Positions 49,194 to 62,277 of a stretch of 64,000 bases of DNA are shown piece after piece (the stretch's first letter is position 1; each line of letters begins with the position of its first letter). Location: assembly GCA_024138025.1 (NCBI GenBank), contig JAMXBD010000204.1:124001-188000 (forward strand), read 5' to 3'. The notes under the pieces were generated by a model. The model was not told where the DNA came from and did no database searches. It worked only from the letters and a program-made list of their open reading frames with translations. The position numbers and the translations under genes were made by a program. The stretch comes from Combretum micranthum (lineage: Eukaryota > Streptophyta > Magnoliopsida > Myrtales > Combretaceae).

Positions 49194-52100
49194 ATGGCAA
49201 GTCCTCAATCTGGGCGTTTCGTCAATACACCTGGTTCTAGGGTTTTACAAAGCCCTCTCAGTGATGAAGCGATTTGGAAGCGCCTCAAAGAGGCTGGATT
49301 TGATGAGGAATCTATTAAAAGAAGAGATAAAGCTGCTTTGATCGCGTATATTGCCAAACTCGAAGCCGAGGTTAGTCGATGTGGATCAATTTCGATTTTT
49401 TCTAACGTTGGATTGATGGAATAGTGTAAAAGTTTTGGTTTTTATGTGTTTGGAGATAAGTTTTGTGGTGAGAAATGGTCCTATTGTGCTTTTAATTAGT
49501 TGTTTGGCTGGTTATTTATTTAGTTGCATTCAATGTTCATTTATAATCGATTTAGGATCATAATTGCTGTGGGTATATCGGGTTTTGGAGAGTGGAATCA
49601 GATGTGATTAGGTATAATTGCTGAGACATTGACCAGGAATGGGTTTGGATCAATTGTTTTTGCTTTAAGGATGTGTTGTGTGTAATTGTTTCCTTTACTC
49701 AATGAGGATGATATGCCCAAGATTTATGTTTGTCATAAATATGTAAAGTTTTGAACTTCCTTTATGTGATAGGATCAATTATGATGAAGATGGTTCTGAC
49801 ATATTGAAACTCGGAAGCCTGTTAGCTTTCTTTCTTTGCGGGTTTTGAGCTTGAGCTTTCCCCATCTGTTCAGTGATTCCTATGACTTCAACTGTGTAAT
49901 ATCTAAACGGAGCCATTTAAGACCTGGGCGCATTGTTTGATAATTTGTCTTTTAGGTGACTCTTCCTTGTGTTTTCTAATGGGAGATGCCTTAGCCTTTT
50001 CTTTGGGGCACATTTTATCTATTAATGAAAAATGAAAAATCTACCTTGCCCCCACCAAAAAGGAAAAAAAAAGCCCTAAAAAAAAAAAGGCATTTAGAGC
50101 TATTGTAGCCCATCTTGGTTACCTTATGAGAATTTACTTTGGGTGTGCAATTAATGGGATTTGTAGATTAATGTGTGTGACATGCGGAAAAGAGGAGCCA
50201 AAGAGGCATTATTGTGTAACGTAATATTGCAATTATTCTCAGAAGATGGTTATAAAAGTTTTCATTGGGAGAATGCATGGAATCTAAACGAGGATGATGA
50301 AAAATGCTTGATGAAAGGCTCCAAAGGGTAGGGTCCTTGTAGAAATTGGAAGTGCACAATCTGGATACTTTTATTTTATTTTTTTTTGTGGATCTTCAAC
50401 CCTCAGATGCATATTTTGCGTGCCCTATTATAACATCTTACGTTTTGAATAATCAATTAAGGCAATGCTCATTTTCTTGCAATTTTGTCGACTAACAGTA
50501 GCGACAAGAGGAATGCTTTTTGGAAGAGCCAGGGAAGTATAAAATTAATTTCGATTTTGTCTGATTACTGAGGGTAACTACTGCTCAATCTCCCTGCTGA
50601 ATAGGAGGAACTATGTCCTTTGGTGGCTGTTTGTGAGGGCCTGGCAGCTACTTTCTTTGCCCTAGGTTGTTTCGTGCGTAGCAGTATGTTTTATCTATTC
50701 CATCAAAGTAGAATATGTACTACCCAGTGGTATGATAAAGCAACCCCGGGCAATGAATAACCGGCTGTCTTTTTTATTATTGTTCAAGTGTATCAAAACA
50801 GGGTTCTCCAAATATACTTTTATGGCTTTTTATAAGGCACGTCTCATATTTTTTCCCTTTTGATAGGAGGCCTTAAGTGTGTTTGACTACCTTTACATCT
50901 TGAATGAATAAATTCGTTATATAATATTTTGGTGACAAGAGCAGGACTGGATCCTTGGATAAAATTTTTGACTTACCCATGTCACCTCATTTAGTTTTCA
51001 AAGTAGCCTATCACTGATCACATTCCTGTTTTCAATTCACATGTCAAGTGATCCTGCCCTAGACAGTTACATGCTGACTCTGTGATTTTTTCAATGTTTA
51101 TTTTGTGTGTGCTTGTGGGTCTAAGTGATGTAAAAGGAAATAAGATGCTTTGGTAGAAGCTTGAATTTTGGTTGACCATTTCCCCAGGTAAGGGAAGGAG
51201 TGTGAGCATTGAAATATGAAGTATTGTAAATGATGAAGGAATGAAAATTGGATGGGAGGAGGGAGCTCATCAAAACACAGAATTTCATCTGAGAAGAAGG
51301 AATAAAATTTTTATATTCTCTTTCTCCTAGGTTATATGCTGATGATGGTTTTTCTCCTTGTGATTGGAGAGATAAATATAGAGATCCTGTAGTTTTCTAG
51401 AAATGTTGGCTCAGTGACAAAATTTTGTGATTGGGTGGATGTTTTCTGTTTTGCTGGGGTGCTTGAGTGGGGTGAATTCTGTTGGGTTGTTCTCAAGAAG
51501 AAAAGGAATAGTTGAATAGTACTTTTCCTGCCCTAGAGTTTACACTTATTCCTTTTTTCTAAAAATTCAGAAGATACTGACATGAAGGTTTTTCTTCCAA
51601 TGAGCTTTATTTGACACCTTTCCAGAATCAAATCTTGGTTGGAACGTTAGCAAAGTTTTTGACATTTAAAAAATGCTTTCCTTGATTCAAAGAAATTTTA
51701 GACGTGGCTCACGTGCAATAGAGATGGTGAATAGTTAAAAAATGGTGTCAAAGCTTGTGAATGATCTTTGGACATGACGCTTGAAACATCTAATATAGGT
51801 TATCCTGAAAAAGAAAGACATCAAAATCTTTAGTGTTTTATGAATTCTTCATAAAATGCTAGTCACATTGTTACAGCGTAAACTTATTTCTAATTTGACA
51901 GACTTGAAATTTCAAGAAAACTATTTTGTTAGGGTTTCTCAGATCTGCATATGATGCAGAATATTTAACGTAGAATCTACGATTATTATTATTTTATTTT
52001 TCTTTTTTTAGCAACAAAGTATCTCTTTCTCTGGTGTCAGTCATCTAACTCCATTTGACATTTTTGTATAATTGTGAAGAAAGTCTATATTCCTACAAAG

Positions 52101-55100
52101 GGGGAAAAAAAGTTGCTTATTTTTAAGCTGCTGTCGTGTTCTCTAATTGACCAGCCTTGACGTGGTTGGTGCATATCTTCCTATATTTTTGTTCATCGCA
52201 TATGTCTGATGGGTATTCTTGTGCAGATCTTTGACCATCAACATCACATGGGCCTTTTGATTTTGGAAAAGAAAGACCTTCTCTCAAAGTTTGAGCAAAT
52301 TAAAGCTTCTTCTGAAGCCACAGAGTTGAAATATAAGCGCGACCAAGCTGCTCATGTATCTTCCTTGGCTCAAGCAAGGCAACGTGAGGAAGCTTTGAAG
52401 AAAGCCTTGGGGGTTGAAAAAGAGTGCATAGCGAGTGTGAGCATAAGTTCTAATTATTTTTGTCCAAGTGAATGGTTTTTGTTCTTATAGATCCAATGTT
52501 GTTGAAGCTGGAGGTTTTGGATTTAGGGCTCGTTATGACAGGGCATTTTAATCTCAAAGAAATATAAAATTCAAAGAAAAGAAAATAACTTAGTATGTTT
52601 GGCTTGTTTATTTCTCTTGTAAGATCACTTATTGATACAAGCTTGGAACTGATAACTTCTGAACGTAAAAGATAACAGTTACCTATAAAATCTGATAAAA
52701 GTGCAAATTTAGTTCTCATCATTTGACTGCTTTTTTCAATTTGCCATTCGTGTATGTGTATGTGTCTTTTTTTTTTTAATTGAAATCTGTCAAGAGTTGG
52801 TATGTATCAGCCCCTATTAGGGTTATAATAACTAAATTTATAAAGTAATATTTTGAAATTTATTAAATTAAATAATCTAATAAATCAATAAAAATGTAAA
52901 AAATTAAGAAAAGTGAAAAAATATAAAAACATGTAACAAAAGCCCTTGGGGGAAGAAAAAAGGAACCAAAAATTTCATTGGGGGTTCATTGGGTCATAAT
53001 TGGGTTATGACACATGTCTGGAAAATTTTGGTCTCTCTCTCTCTCATTGTTTTCAAGGGTGGTGGTGGGTCATAACTCACAAGTGATTTTGTTGTGGTAC
53101 GCCATAAGTGGTTAGCCATGGCTTTGCGTAACGGTTTTGAGATTTATATTTATTGATTTTTATTTTTTGTAATATATATTTATATCATGTCATATAATTC
53201 ATTATATATCATTACTAATGTACTGAATTTGAGCTCATCAGAAGGGGCGCACATCATCTGATTTAATGGTAGGACATAAGTATAGAAGCTTTAAATTGTT
53301 GGACTCAAATAGGGGGTTGCTGTTTTTTTGTTTTTGGTTTTGGGGGGGGTGTTGTTTGTTATGAACAACAAAGAAAAAAACAGTCACACATTCAAGATTA
53401 AATATTTACTTCCTCCTAGTATGTATTAAAAGACTGATGGTAATAATGTGTCTGAAATTTACCAATCCATTTTTTTTTTAATTGAGGGTTTGCCATACCA
53501 AGGCTGGAAGTATGGAACAGGGCAATCCCATTGAAGCATATTTGGCTGCTGTGCCTAAGAGGTCCTAAGGGAATTTAGGGAGATTATATAAATGCATTTT
53601 GAGATAATGGTAGACTAAATGTTTGCACTCTCAATTTTTGGTAATTTAGTGCCTCATATTTAGATTTCGGTTTGTATTTTTAAAGTATGTGCGGTTCAGT
53701 GTTTCTGTTAAGTAATATTTAATGGACATTTATTTTAATGACAAAATAATGATAGACTAATTGTCTGTATTCAATGTTGGTAATTTTTAATAGTTGAGTG
53801 TCACATCTTTAGATTTTTGCAGTTTTTTGGCCAAGTACTTGTTATTATCTGTCATCAATAAATATCTATCAAATAATCAAATATTATCTAATGAAGATAT
53901 TAAATCACACTTACTTTGAATGTGCAAGTATTAATTTGTTAAAATCTAAAGATGGGATACTAAATTATTAAGAATTGATATTAGAGACATTTAACCTGCC
54001 ATTATCCCGATGTATTCCTTCTAAGAGTTGCTTTTGGGTGACTATGACTTCGTTAGATTAATTGGTGCATGTTACTTAAGTTTTGTTTTGAAGCTTGGCA
54101 ACGGTTTAGATGGAAGGTTGGGGATGGCAATTTAATCTTTCGATGGTATGACTGTTGTTGACCTATAGGCCGTTTGGTCAATGGTTTAACCCTCTAGTCT
54201 CTCCCTTAAGGTGATTACTGGGGACAACTTTTTGTCCCATCCAATGTTTCTCTGGCTCCTCTTGGGCCTGCACAAATTGGTTTGATTTCCCTTTTCTTCT
54301 GGTAGCTTCTCTATCAAGCATGCATATGAACAATTTTGTTCTTTTGATTTGAAGCTGTAAATCTTGCCTAGGCCCTCTTTGATGACTAGCTTGAAACCAA
54401 AAAGCCTGTGCTCTAGTCAAGTTTTTTCAGCGGAGATTAACAAGTTCCACAAGTTATTAGTTTTGTGGACATGGAGAGTCGCCCTCGTCTGTTCTTTGAT
54501 TGCTTTTATTCGGCCAAAATTTGGAGAGAAATCTTCCTGAGCATCTTTGGCCGTTCTTCCTTCAACTCTTGACTTGGCACCTCCTCATTCTTGGTTAGTG
54601 CTTCTTCTTCTAGACCTCTAACAATCCTTAAGTGGCATGCAGCTCTTGCTGCTGCACTTACTAATATGTGGAGACCAAGCAACTCACTAGGCTTGCGGCT
54701 ACCTTAACATAACTATCATTCATGGCTAGAAGGATCCTTTGCTACATCCATTCGCCATGTTAATGATGCCTGCTTTACTAAAGTTTGTGTAACTACATGG
54801 TTTCCTTTGTACTTTTAGGTACATGCTTTATATTTAGGTTTTGCTATGTTGCTTCACATTCTGCTTTCATAGTGGCCTTTATATACTTTCTTACATTACT
54901 ACAAATTGAGGTTACTATAAATATAAGATCTGTTAACTTTTTGCTAAATTGCATATCTAACATAACTCTCCTGTTGGGCAATGAACTTGTTCTTAAGCTC
55001 AAAAACTTCGATAGTTTTGCTCCTCAAGAGGTCAGGGGCTGGTTTTGGTAGGGCTTGCCCGAAGTTCATGGACATGAGTAGTGAGGCTCACAAACAGTTA

Positions 55101-58100
55101 GTGCCTTGGGCTACATTGGAGAAGAATGCATGTTGTGAAAATGGGATTATGGGAGAGCAATACAATTGTTGTGAATTGCATGATGGAATGAGGGTTGAAT
55201 TCTGTGGTGCAACAGTGAGCATTGGTCTGTGTTAGGTAGGATTGACATGGTGAAAACGTGTTGGGTCGTTTACTCATTTGGGTTGTTTGCTGGTGATAGC
55301 AACCAAATCTGGCTGCTCTCCTTCGCTGATACTGCCTTGCTTTCTGGGCCACTTTCACAAGTTGGGTGGCAGGCATGCTTCTTGGTTTCATCCTTACAAA
55401 TCTGGGAAATCATACATGATATTTGGCTCTAATAGCAAATTGTTACATGTTTAACTTTAGGATCTAGTCACGAGTAAAATAAATATTGAACAGGGTTGAA
55501 GGTTTGTCAAGAGTGAACACTCCAATCTCTAATTCTGATGGCTTGCTGGGAGAGATTTGTTCGATCTAATGAGCTAGTATAAACTAAAACTCCTTACCCT
55601 GAAGAAATATTTTTATCTAAGTTTCCTTCCCCCAGAAAGGTATAAACTAAAAACAAAATATGTTAGCACTTCTAACTTGTTTGATTTTATTTGTGCAATC
55701 ACTTATAAACAGCTTCTAGAAGTAAGATAAAGATTTCCTGATAATATCTACTAAATGAATCATAGCAAAAATCTGTCTAAATTAAAAATAACATAATAAA
55801 TGATTTTTCTTCTCCCTAAAATTAATCCCTAATTGATTTTAGCTGAACTTATGGACTTTTCAGATAGAAAAAACTTTGCATGAGGTGCGTGCAGAGTCTG
55901 CTGAAGCAAAAGTTGCAGCAGAAAGTAAATTGATTGAAGCACGATCTATGAAGGAAGAATCTCAGAAGAAATTCAGTGAAGTGGAGGCAAAGAACCAGGC
56001 AGCTGAGGCTTCAAAGATTGAAGCTACCCGGTTTCATCGTATGGCTGAGAGAAAGCTGCGAGAGGCTGAGGCTCGAGAAGATGATCTTATGCGACGTATT
56101 CAATCTTTTAAGTCCGAGTATGCTTTCTCTTCGCATTTATAGATGCAAAGTCAACTTTCATGCTTTTGAATTTTTATTCAATAATCTTCTATAGTGGCAT
56201 GTGCTACTAAAGACAACACAGCCATCTGTCAGAAGGTTTTTGCTTTCAATCAATCTGTACATATCATGATGCTGTGGATGCATTTTACAGAGAGAGATTC
56301 TTTTGCTGTGCAATCAATTTGGTAAAAGGTGAAAGCTATTGTGTGTTAAATTTTGAAGTTGAATAGTAGATTGTTAACTAGCCATTTGCTTCTCTGTTTT
56401 GAATGTTCCTTGTATTAAATCCTGAAATGAAGGGTATTTCATAAAAGCGCAAGCTGCCATTAAATGGGTGGGCCCTTAGGGTTTGCAAGTTTCTAGAGAA
56501 ATGATCAACTTAAGCTTCTTGTTGTTACGGATGCTTTAAGGCATGTTTGTAGCTGAAAAATACATGAACTGGACAATAGAGTCAAGAACTTGATTTGATT
56601 GATTTCTTTCTGCTACTAGTGAAGTCTGAGTTTTTCTACTTCTGGCTGAAAAAAGAAAATTGATGTGTTTTTCCAAAGAAATATGTTATGGTTTGTCTTG
56701 GTTTGATTAGCCAATTGGAAGACAATTTAAAAAACAAGCCAAATGGGTAAAATTACAAATACTATCTATGATTTACTTGATTCTGAATTGCCATATTGTA
56801 TCCCACAGAATAATCTAATATATGGATTTCATACAAGTTCAACAAGAGGGTTGTTTCCTTTTCTAGTAAAAAGGTTAAAAAGAAATAAAAAAAAAAAAAC
56901 TGTATACATAGAGTTTAGGAATTCCATTAAGATCAAACATTTAAAAGCTTTTGCTACACTAAACTGGGGATTGATGGTTGATTCTGTAGTCTTGAGGATG
57001 CTGTGGGGAATAGTTGTTGTGCTTTCTCCTTGTAATGACACTTTTCATTTAGTTTTTTAGTATGCGTATTCTTGTTTATTTGTATAACCTAGGAACATGA
57101 GCATTTGTTCAAAGAGTTAGTTTCTCGTGATGTTGTTTTAGTACTCTTTTCAACCTGTTGAATGACAAAAAGTCATTGAGAGTTGCTGTCATTAAATAAT
57201 GCTCTATATCAATGGTGGACAGCTTTCCTCTCCAGCCATGGGCTTGCAATTTTTAATTTTTCTCAAATCAAACCTAATAGTTATAACCTCTGAAGTATAA
57301 TTGGGGGACATCTGGTGCCAACTAAAACTTTGTGGTCGATATATTTCTTATGTGGGTGAAGTTCTAAGGCAGTGTTTGTTTTATGACCTTTCCACCTGAC
57401 TCTTCGATGTCACAAGATTTGGAATCTATGTGCTTTGTGATATATCTTCTATTATCATGAGTGTGAAGCAAAAGAGGGAGAGTTTTCACTTGAAAGGCAA
57501 TCCTTGAGTGAAAGGCAAAGAATTTTGCAGCAAGGAGAGAAAAGTTTACTGGATGGTCAAGCTCTTCTAAACCAGAGGGAGGAGTACATTCTAACCAAGT
57601 CACAAGAGCTGAATCAGCTTGAGAAAGAATTGAAGGCATTAAAAACTGATTTGGAGAAACAACGTAAAGAGTTAAACAATCAAAGCTCTAATTTGGAGCT
57701 TAAAGCTGCTCTACTCTCAGAAAGAGAAGAGGTTCTAATATTATGTCCATTTTGATGCGATTCCCTGCGTATTATCGTTACTATAATAATTCCTGACCAC
57801 TGCTTTCTACATGTAACAGGCTGTTATAAAGCAAGAGAGTCTACTTGATAAGAAAGAGCAAGAACTACTTATCTTGAAAGAAAAAATTACAAGCAAGGAG
57901 TTGGTGAGTTGCTTATCCTGTGAACCTTCATTTTTACTGGAACATTAGAAAATCACAAGCGAGCTATGGCTGTGCTCGGCAGTTGTAATCTTCATTGGCA
58001 ATTGCTTCAGTCAAGTTTTGACAGCAAACTCTGCTGATGATGTTTTTTAATATCAAATTTAATTTCTTGGTCTGCTTCTTTTTGCAGGATGATGCTGAAA

Positions 58101-60354
58101 AAGTAATTGCTGATCAGGAAACTAATCTGAGGTTAAGGAAATCAGAATTCGAAGCTGATCTAGAGAAGAAGTATAAATTGGTTGAAGATGAGCTTGAGGC
58201 CAAGCGACGTGCTTGGGAGTTAAATGAGATGGATGTTATGCAGCGGGAAAATCAACTTAGAGAAAAGGAGAATGACTTGGAGATTAAGTCTAGGTCATTG
58301 GAAGAAAAAGAGGGAGATCTTGCTGAGAGATTGGGAAATGTTGATCTTAGAGAGAAGAGTCTGGCTGCAATTGAGAAGGATGTGGAGCATAAGCATGTCC
58401 TTCTGCAAAAAGAAAAAGAAGAAATCAACAAAATGAAGCTAGATCTTCAGAATTCCTTCAATTTACTGGAAGAAAGGAAGAGACAAGTTGACAATGCAAA
58501 GGATAAGCTAGACACTATGAAAAGTGAATCTGATGAATTATCCATTCTAGAATTGAAGCTAAAAGAGGAACTTGATATTGTCAGGGCTCAGAGGCTGGAA
58601 GTTATGGCTGAGGCGGATAGATTGAAAGCTGAGAAGGGAAAGTTTGAAAATGAGTGGGAGTCAATCGATGAAAAAAGAGAAGAACTAAAGAATGAAGCTG
58701 ATCGTGTTGCTGAGGAGAGGCTAGCTGTGATGAAGTTCTTGAAGGATGAGCGTGAGAGCTTGCGAGTTGAAAAGGAGGCCATGCGTAATCAATACAAAGA
58801 TGATGTTGAGTCCCTTCGGCTTGAGCGGGAGGAATTCATGAACAAGATGGTGCAAGAGCGTTCTGAGTGGTTCAGCAAGATTCAACAAGAACGGGCAGAT
58901 TTCTTGCTTGAAATTGAGATTCAAAAGAAAGAACTTGAGAATTGCATTGAGAAAAGGCGAGAAGAATTAGAAACTTGTTTGAAGGAAAAAGAGAAGGCTT
59001 TTGAACAAGAGAAGAAAATTGAACTTCAACGCATAAGTTCTATGAAGGAAACAGCAGAAAGAGAGTTGGAGCGTGTTGCTTTAGAAATGAAGAGGCTTGA
59101 GAAGGAGAGGATGGAGATCAACTTGGATCGTGAGCAAAGAGAGAGAGAATGGTCTGAATTAAAAGGTTCCATTGAGGACCTTAAACTGCAACGGGATAAA
59201 TTAAAAGAGCAAAGGGAACTATTGCATGCTGACAGAGTGGAAATTTTCAATCACATTGAAAGTCTAAAGAAATTGGATGATTTGAAAATTGCTTTAGATA
59301 AGATGGCTGTTGCTGAGATACAACAATCTGCAATGGAGTCCAAGCAGAACAAGATTTCAGGAATAAGGATGTCGAATTACAAAGGAGCACCACCGAATCA
59401 TGATCAGAACCAAGAAAGAATAGAACCAGCTGTGGATGGTGGGAGTGGATCTGGTTCTCCATCAAAGAAGCACATAACATCTGAATTGACTCCAACCTTT
59501 GCGCGTTTTTCATGGATTAGGCGATGTGCTGATTTGATATTCAAATCTTCCTCAGGAAAGGTGCCATTTACAGATCAGGAAAGATTTGTGTCACCTGAGA
59601 ATGGTGATGCAGCTGTCAGATTAACAAGGCATTTGGATTCATCTAATGGACATTCACAAATTGAGAGGTTGTATGGAAGTTTAAGAGATCGAAAGCTAGA
59701 GGGACATATAGGAGAAGTAAGGATGATTTTTGAGGTGCCTGCTGAAGGTGATGTGATTAAGAGCTCACGTCGCTTAGAGCCCGAAATAAATGAAGATGCT
59801 GCTGAGAAGCTCAAGGACACAAATTCTGACCCATCAATTCAGCCTACAAGGAAAAGGAGCCTACACAATTCTCAATCTGGAAAACGTTCCAGCACTTACT
59901 TGAATTCAAGGGCTAACAAAAAGAGAAGGGCATTACAAGAGGAGGATGTTGTTGATTCATTGGAAGCAGCTGGCAACCAGTATGAGCCATCTGCTAAATT
60001 TGACTTTTTTTTTCACCTTTCGATTAGGCGTTTCCTTATTTATTTGTGAAATCGCCTTCTGTATGTCACTTATTATTTGTATTTAGACCTTCTCTTTTTT
60101 TTGGCAGTGTGAATTCAGGAATATCAAACTTGAAAGATGATCAAGGCATCTCTCCATCAGCCCATGGAACTCAAGATATTGCAGAAGAGACCACAGCCCT
60201 GGTGATTGATGAAGTAGTTAAAATTTCACAATCTTCTTTTGAAAAGATTCCTAGTGAAGAAGGTGTGGACTGGAGCAGAGGCCGTCTTGGGGAATCTTTA
60301 CCCAATTCAGCCAAAGTAACAGGTGACAGGGCACCAAGTGGCTTCTCAAAATGA
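49194..60354 (+). CDS. CRWN4: CROWDED NUCLEI 4 (nuclear lamina-like coiled-coil protein)
   Basis: CRWN proteins are plant-specific filament proteins at the nuclear periphery that set nuclear size, shape and chromatin organisation. Exons: 49194-49370, 52227-52436, 55864-56117, about 57461-57731, 57820-57903, 58088-59979 and 60108-60354. Total about 1044 codons, matching Arabidopsis CRWN4 (about 1040). The start MASPQSGRF is followed by the head motif SDEAIWKRLKEAGFDEESIK. A coiled coil runs from about residue 70 to 740 (for example LENCIEKRREELE and EWFSKIQQERADFLL). The conserved FSWIRRCADLIFK lies near 806-818, and a basic NKKRR likely nuclear signal near 942-946. The ATG at 49194 is the natural start; the in-frame TTG nine bases earlier is not. 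All introns are GT-AG with matching phases except intron 3, where no AG acceptor keeps the frame (see findings). A LINE scrap lies in intron 2. Confidence 0.93.
49371..52226 (+). other. CRWN4 intron 1
   Basis: 2856-bp GT-AG intron (donor GTTAGT, acceptor TTGTGCAG). T-rich throughout. No embedded gene or clear transposon is recognised. Confidence 0.8.
54085..54770 (+). pseudogene. LINE 3'-terminal fragment (zf-RVT) in CRWN4 intron 2
   Basis: Plus-strand translation in changing frames gives VGDGNLIFRWYD near 54112, then SRPRLFFDCFYSAKIWREIF near 54478, and LKWHAALAAALTNMWR near 54631. These are typical of the C-terminal zf-RVT part of plant LINE ORF2. No reverse transcriptase core is left, and the fragment is broken by stops. 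The host intron runs 52437-55863. Confidence 0.65.
56118..57460 (+). other. CRWN4 intron 3 with irregular acceptor
   Basis: 1343 bp. The donor is GTATGC. The sequence at the right edge is ATCATGAGTGTGAAGC. The frame-keeping junction needs the intron to end ...ATGA (GT-GA) or to be TA-AG, whereas the AG one base to the right would shift the frame. No other gene is seen in it. Confidence 0.7.
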
Positions 60355-60988
60355 GGAATATGTTCAGGTGAATGCACTTTCCTATTTGTAACCGGAATTT
60401 TGAAGTGTGTTAACTTTTCCATGGGATAACCGGTCATGTGTAGATAAATATATATATAAAAAGTATATATATATATATATATATAGTTTTTTTGGTGGAT
60501 AGATCAAATATGTTAAAAGTTGATATTATTGTTGTGATGATCCGTGTCACTAAATGTTGGAGGGGGGTTCGATTTATTATATTTATGTTACAGTTTTGAA
60601 ACCATTAAAATTCTGAAGCAAAAGGGGCTTGATAGATATGATCGATTTTGTGGCTTTTATCCTCTTAGGTCATGTCATCTACTTTAGCTCTAGAGATCTA
60701 ACCAAAAAGGGAAAGCTTTACGAGTGAAAAAATAATAAGATCATTCCTGTAACATTATCCCACTTACTCATGTGGATGTGCTGAATTAGGAAAGCCGTAA
60801 TCCTATATAATTATTGTCTCAGATCAGATGACATTACCTAGCCTCTCTTAATCTAGCTGAAAGAGAAAGAAAAAGGAAAAAAAAAAAGAAAAACTGATGA
60901 AGAGTAGTTATTGACTCTGTTTCTTGAGCTATATTGTTAAAAAAAAAAAACATATTATAGCTGGAAGAGCACAGGTACAAAAACTTTA
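60355..60988. other. CRWN4 3' flank
   Basis: Presumed 3' untranslated region followed by AT-rich DNA, with an (AT)n run at about 60462-60485. No other gene. Confidence 0.5.
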
Positions 60989-61272
60989 GGGTAATTGTCA
61001 CATTTAGTACTTGAAACTTTGTTAATTTATGCAATTATCTATTTGAAGTTTAAAAATGTAAATTTACTACCTACAAACTTTTTGTGTTCATTTATAGTAC
61101 TTAAATGAGGTAGTTAAATTGCAACATTTGAGTAAAGTTCATGTTGCTGATTGCCAAATTTGGTAAATTTGAGGTATTTGATTGCAAAAAGAGGTAAAGC
61201 TTAGGTTGAAAATTGACGTTTTTAAATTTCAAGTACTTAATTGCACAAATTCAGAAACCGTGGCATTCACCC
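60989..61272. mobile_element. Mutator-type MITE, 284 bp, exact 9-bp duplication
   Basis: It starts GGGTAATTGTCACATTTAG; the right end, reversed, reads GGGTGAATGCCACGGTTTC. The arms then share TTATGCAATTA / TTGTGCAATTA and (A)GTACTTGAAA blocks. The flanks 60980-60988 and 61273-61281 are both AAAACTTTA, an exact 9-bp target duplication typical of Mutator-like elements. No coding sequence. Confidence 0.85.
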
Positions 61273-61281
61273 AAAACTTTA

Positions 61282-61689
61282 TTTACTGTGCAGTGCTTGA
61301 AAATTAGGGCTAGGCATATGGATATATGGGCTGTTTTTGGGCATATGGGCCACGGTCTATAGGCCGGCTTATTTATCTGCTTAAAAAAGTGGGCCACAGC
61401 TAATTATTCAGTTTGTTTTTGGCCTGTTTAACCTAGGGGCCGAAGCGAGCTTGCCCAATCTACCAGACCCATATGCCTAGGCGTGTGTACGGTATGGTTC
61501 GTAATTTTTTCGAATGGAAAAAATAAAAAAACAGTTCAGCTTACGGTTCGAACCATTTTTTTTTTAAAATAAAAAAAGATACATTCTATCAAAAAAACTT
61601 CTATTACATATTTCTTCTCACTAATGCAATTATAAAAAATAATATTTAAAATTAATTGTTTACCAAATAAACTTGTAAAACTAAAAAAG
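61282..61689. other. Spacer with hAT-like terminal motif
   Basis: A GTACGGTATGGTTCG motif near 61489 and TTACGGTTCGAACCA near 61541 resemble ends of hAT-type MITEs, but no matching second end is seen. No gene. Confidence 0.35.
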
Positions 61690-62277
61690 TTTTTGCTCTA
61701 CAAAAAAAGATGTGTGAGAGAAAATCCTCTCGTTCTCTCTTGTCCTCTTCTCCTCTTTCTTCCTCGTCCTTCTTCCCTGCTGGCCTATCTCCCTCCGTCT
61801 CTTCCCTCCTATCCCTTCCCTTCCTCTTTCTCGTTCCCCTTTCTGTCCCTTCCCCTTTTTCATCACACCTCCTCCTTTTCTAGCGCAACCTCTTTCCCTA
61901 GTTTTTTGACCTCTTTTCTCCAAACCAAGCCTATGATCGTTACCCTAGCCGTTTTCAACCTTTTTTTTTTTGAAACCCTAGCTGCCTCCGACCCTTCTTC
62001 TCGTTTCCCATGCTGTCTTGTCCCTTATCTCGTAACCCTAGCTATATTTGACCTCCTTTCATGTTTCCTTTGGCCATTCCGACCCTAAATCTCGTATCTC
62101 TAGGCCGCTCTGACCCTAATACTCGTAATCTAGCCCGACCCAGCCTTGGATCTTTTAACCCTACCCCATTCCAGCCCTTTCCATCTAAACCCTAGCTGTC
62201 CTTTACCTGTTTCCCTCTACCTTTGGCCGTACGCCCCTTTTTTCCTATTTCTTGTGTATCTTTGGTTTGTTATAGCC
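61690..62277 (+). other. Pyrimidine-rich leader of the LINE
   Basis: A CT-rich stretch with scattered (A)ACCCTAG motifs lies directly before the LINE open frame. This is the usual composition of a plant LINE 5' untranslated region. The 5' end and target duplication are not defined. Open frames on either strand here are low-complexity. Confidence 0.5.

Noticed and set aside
61681..62088. Open frames on both strands in CT-rich DNA
   Set aside because: Low-complexity Ser/Pro/Leu or Arg/Glu/Lys translations of a pyrimidine-rich LINE leader.
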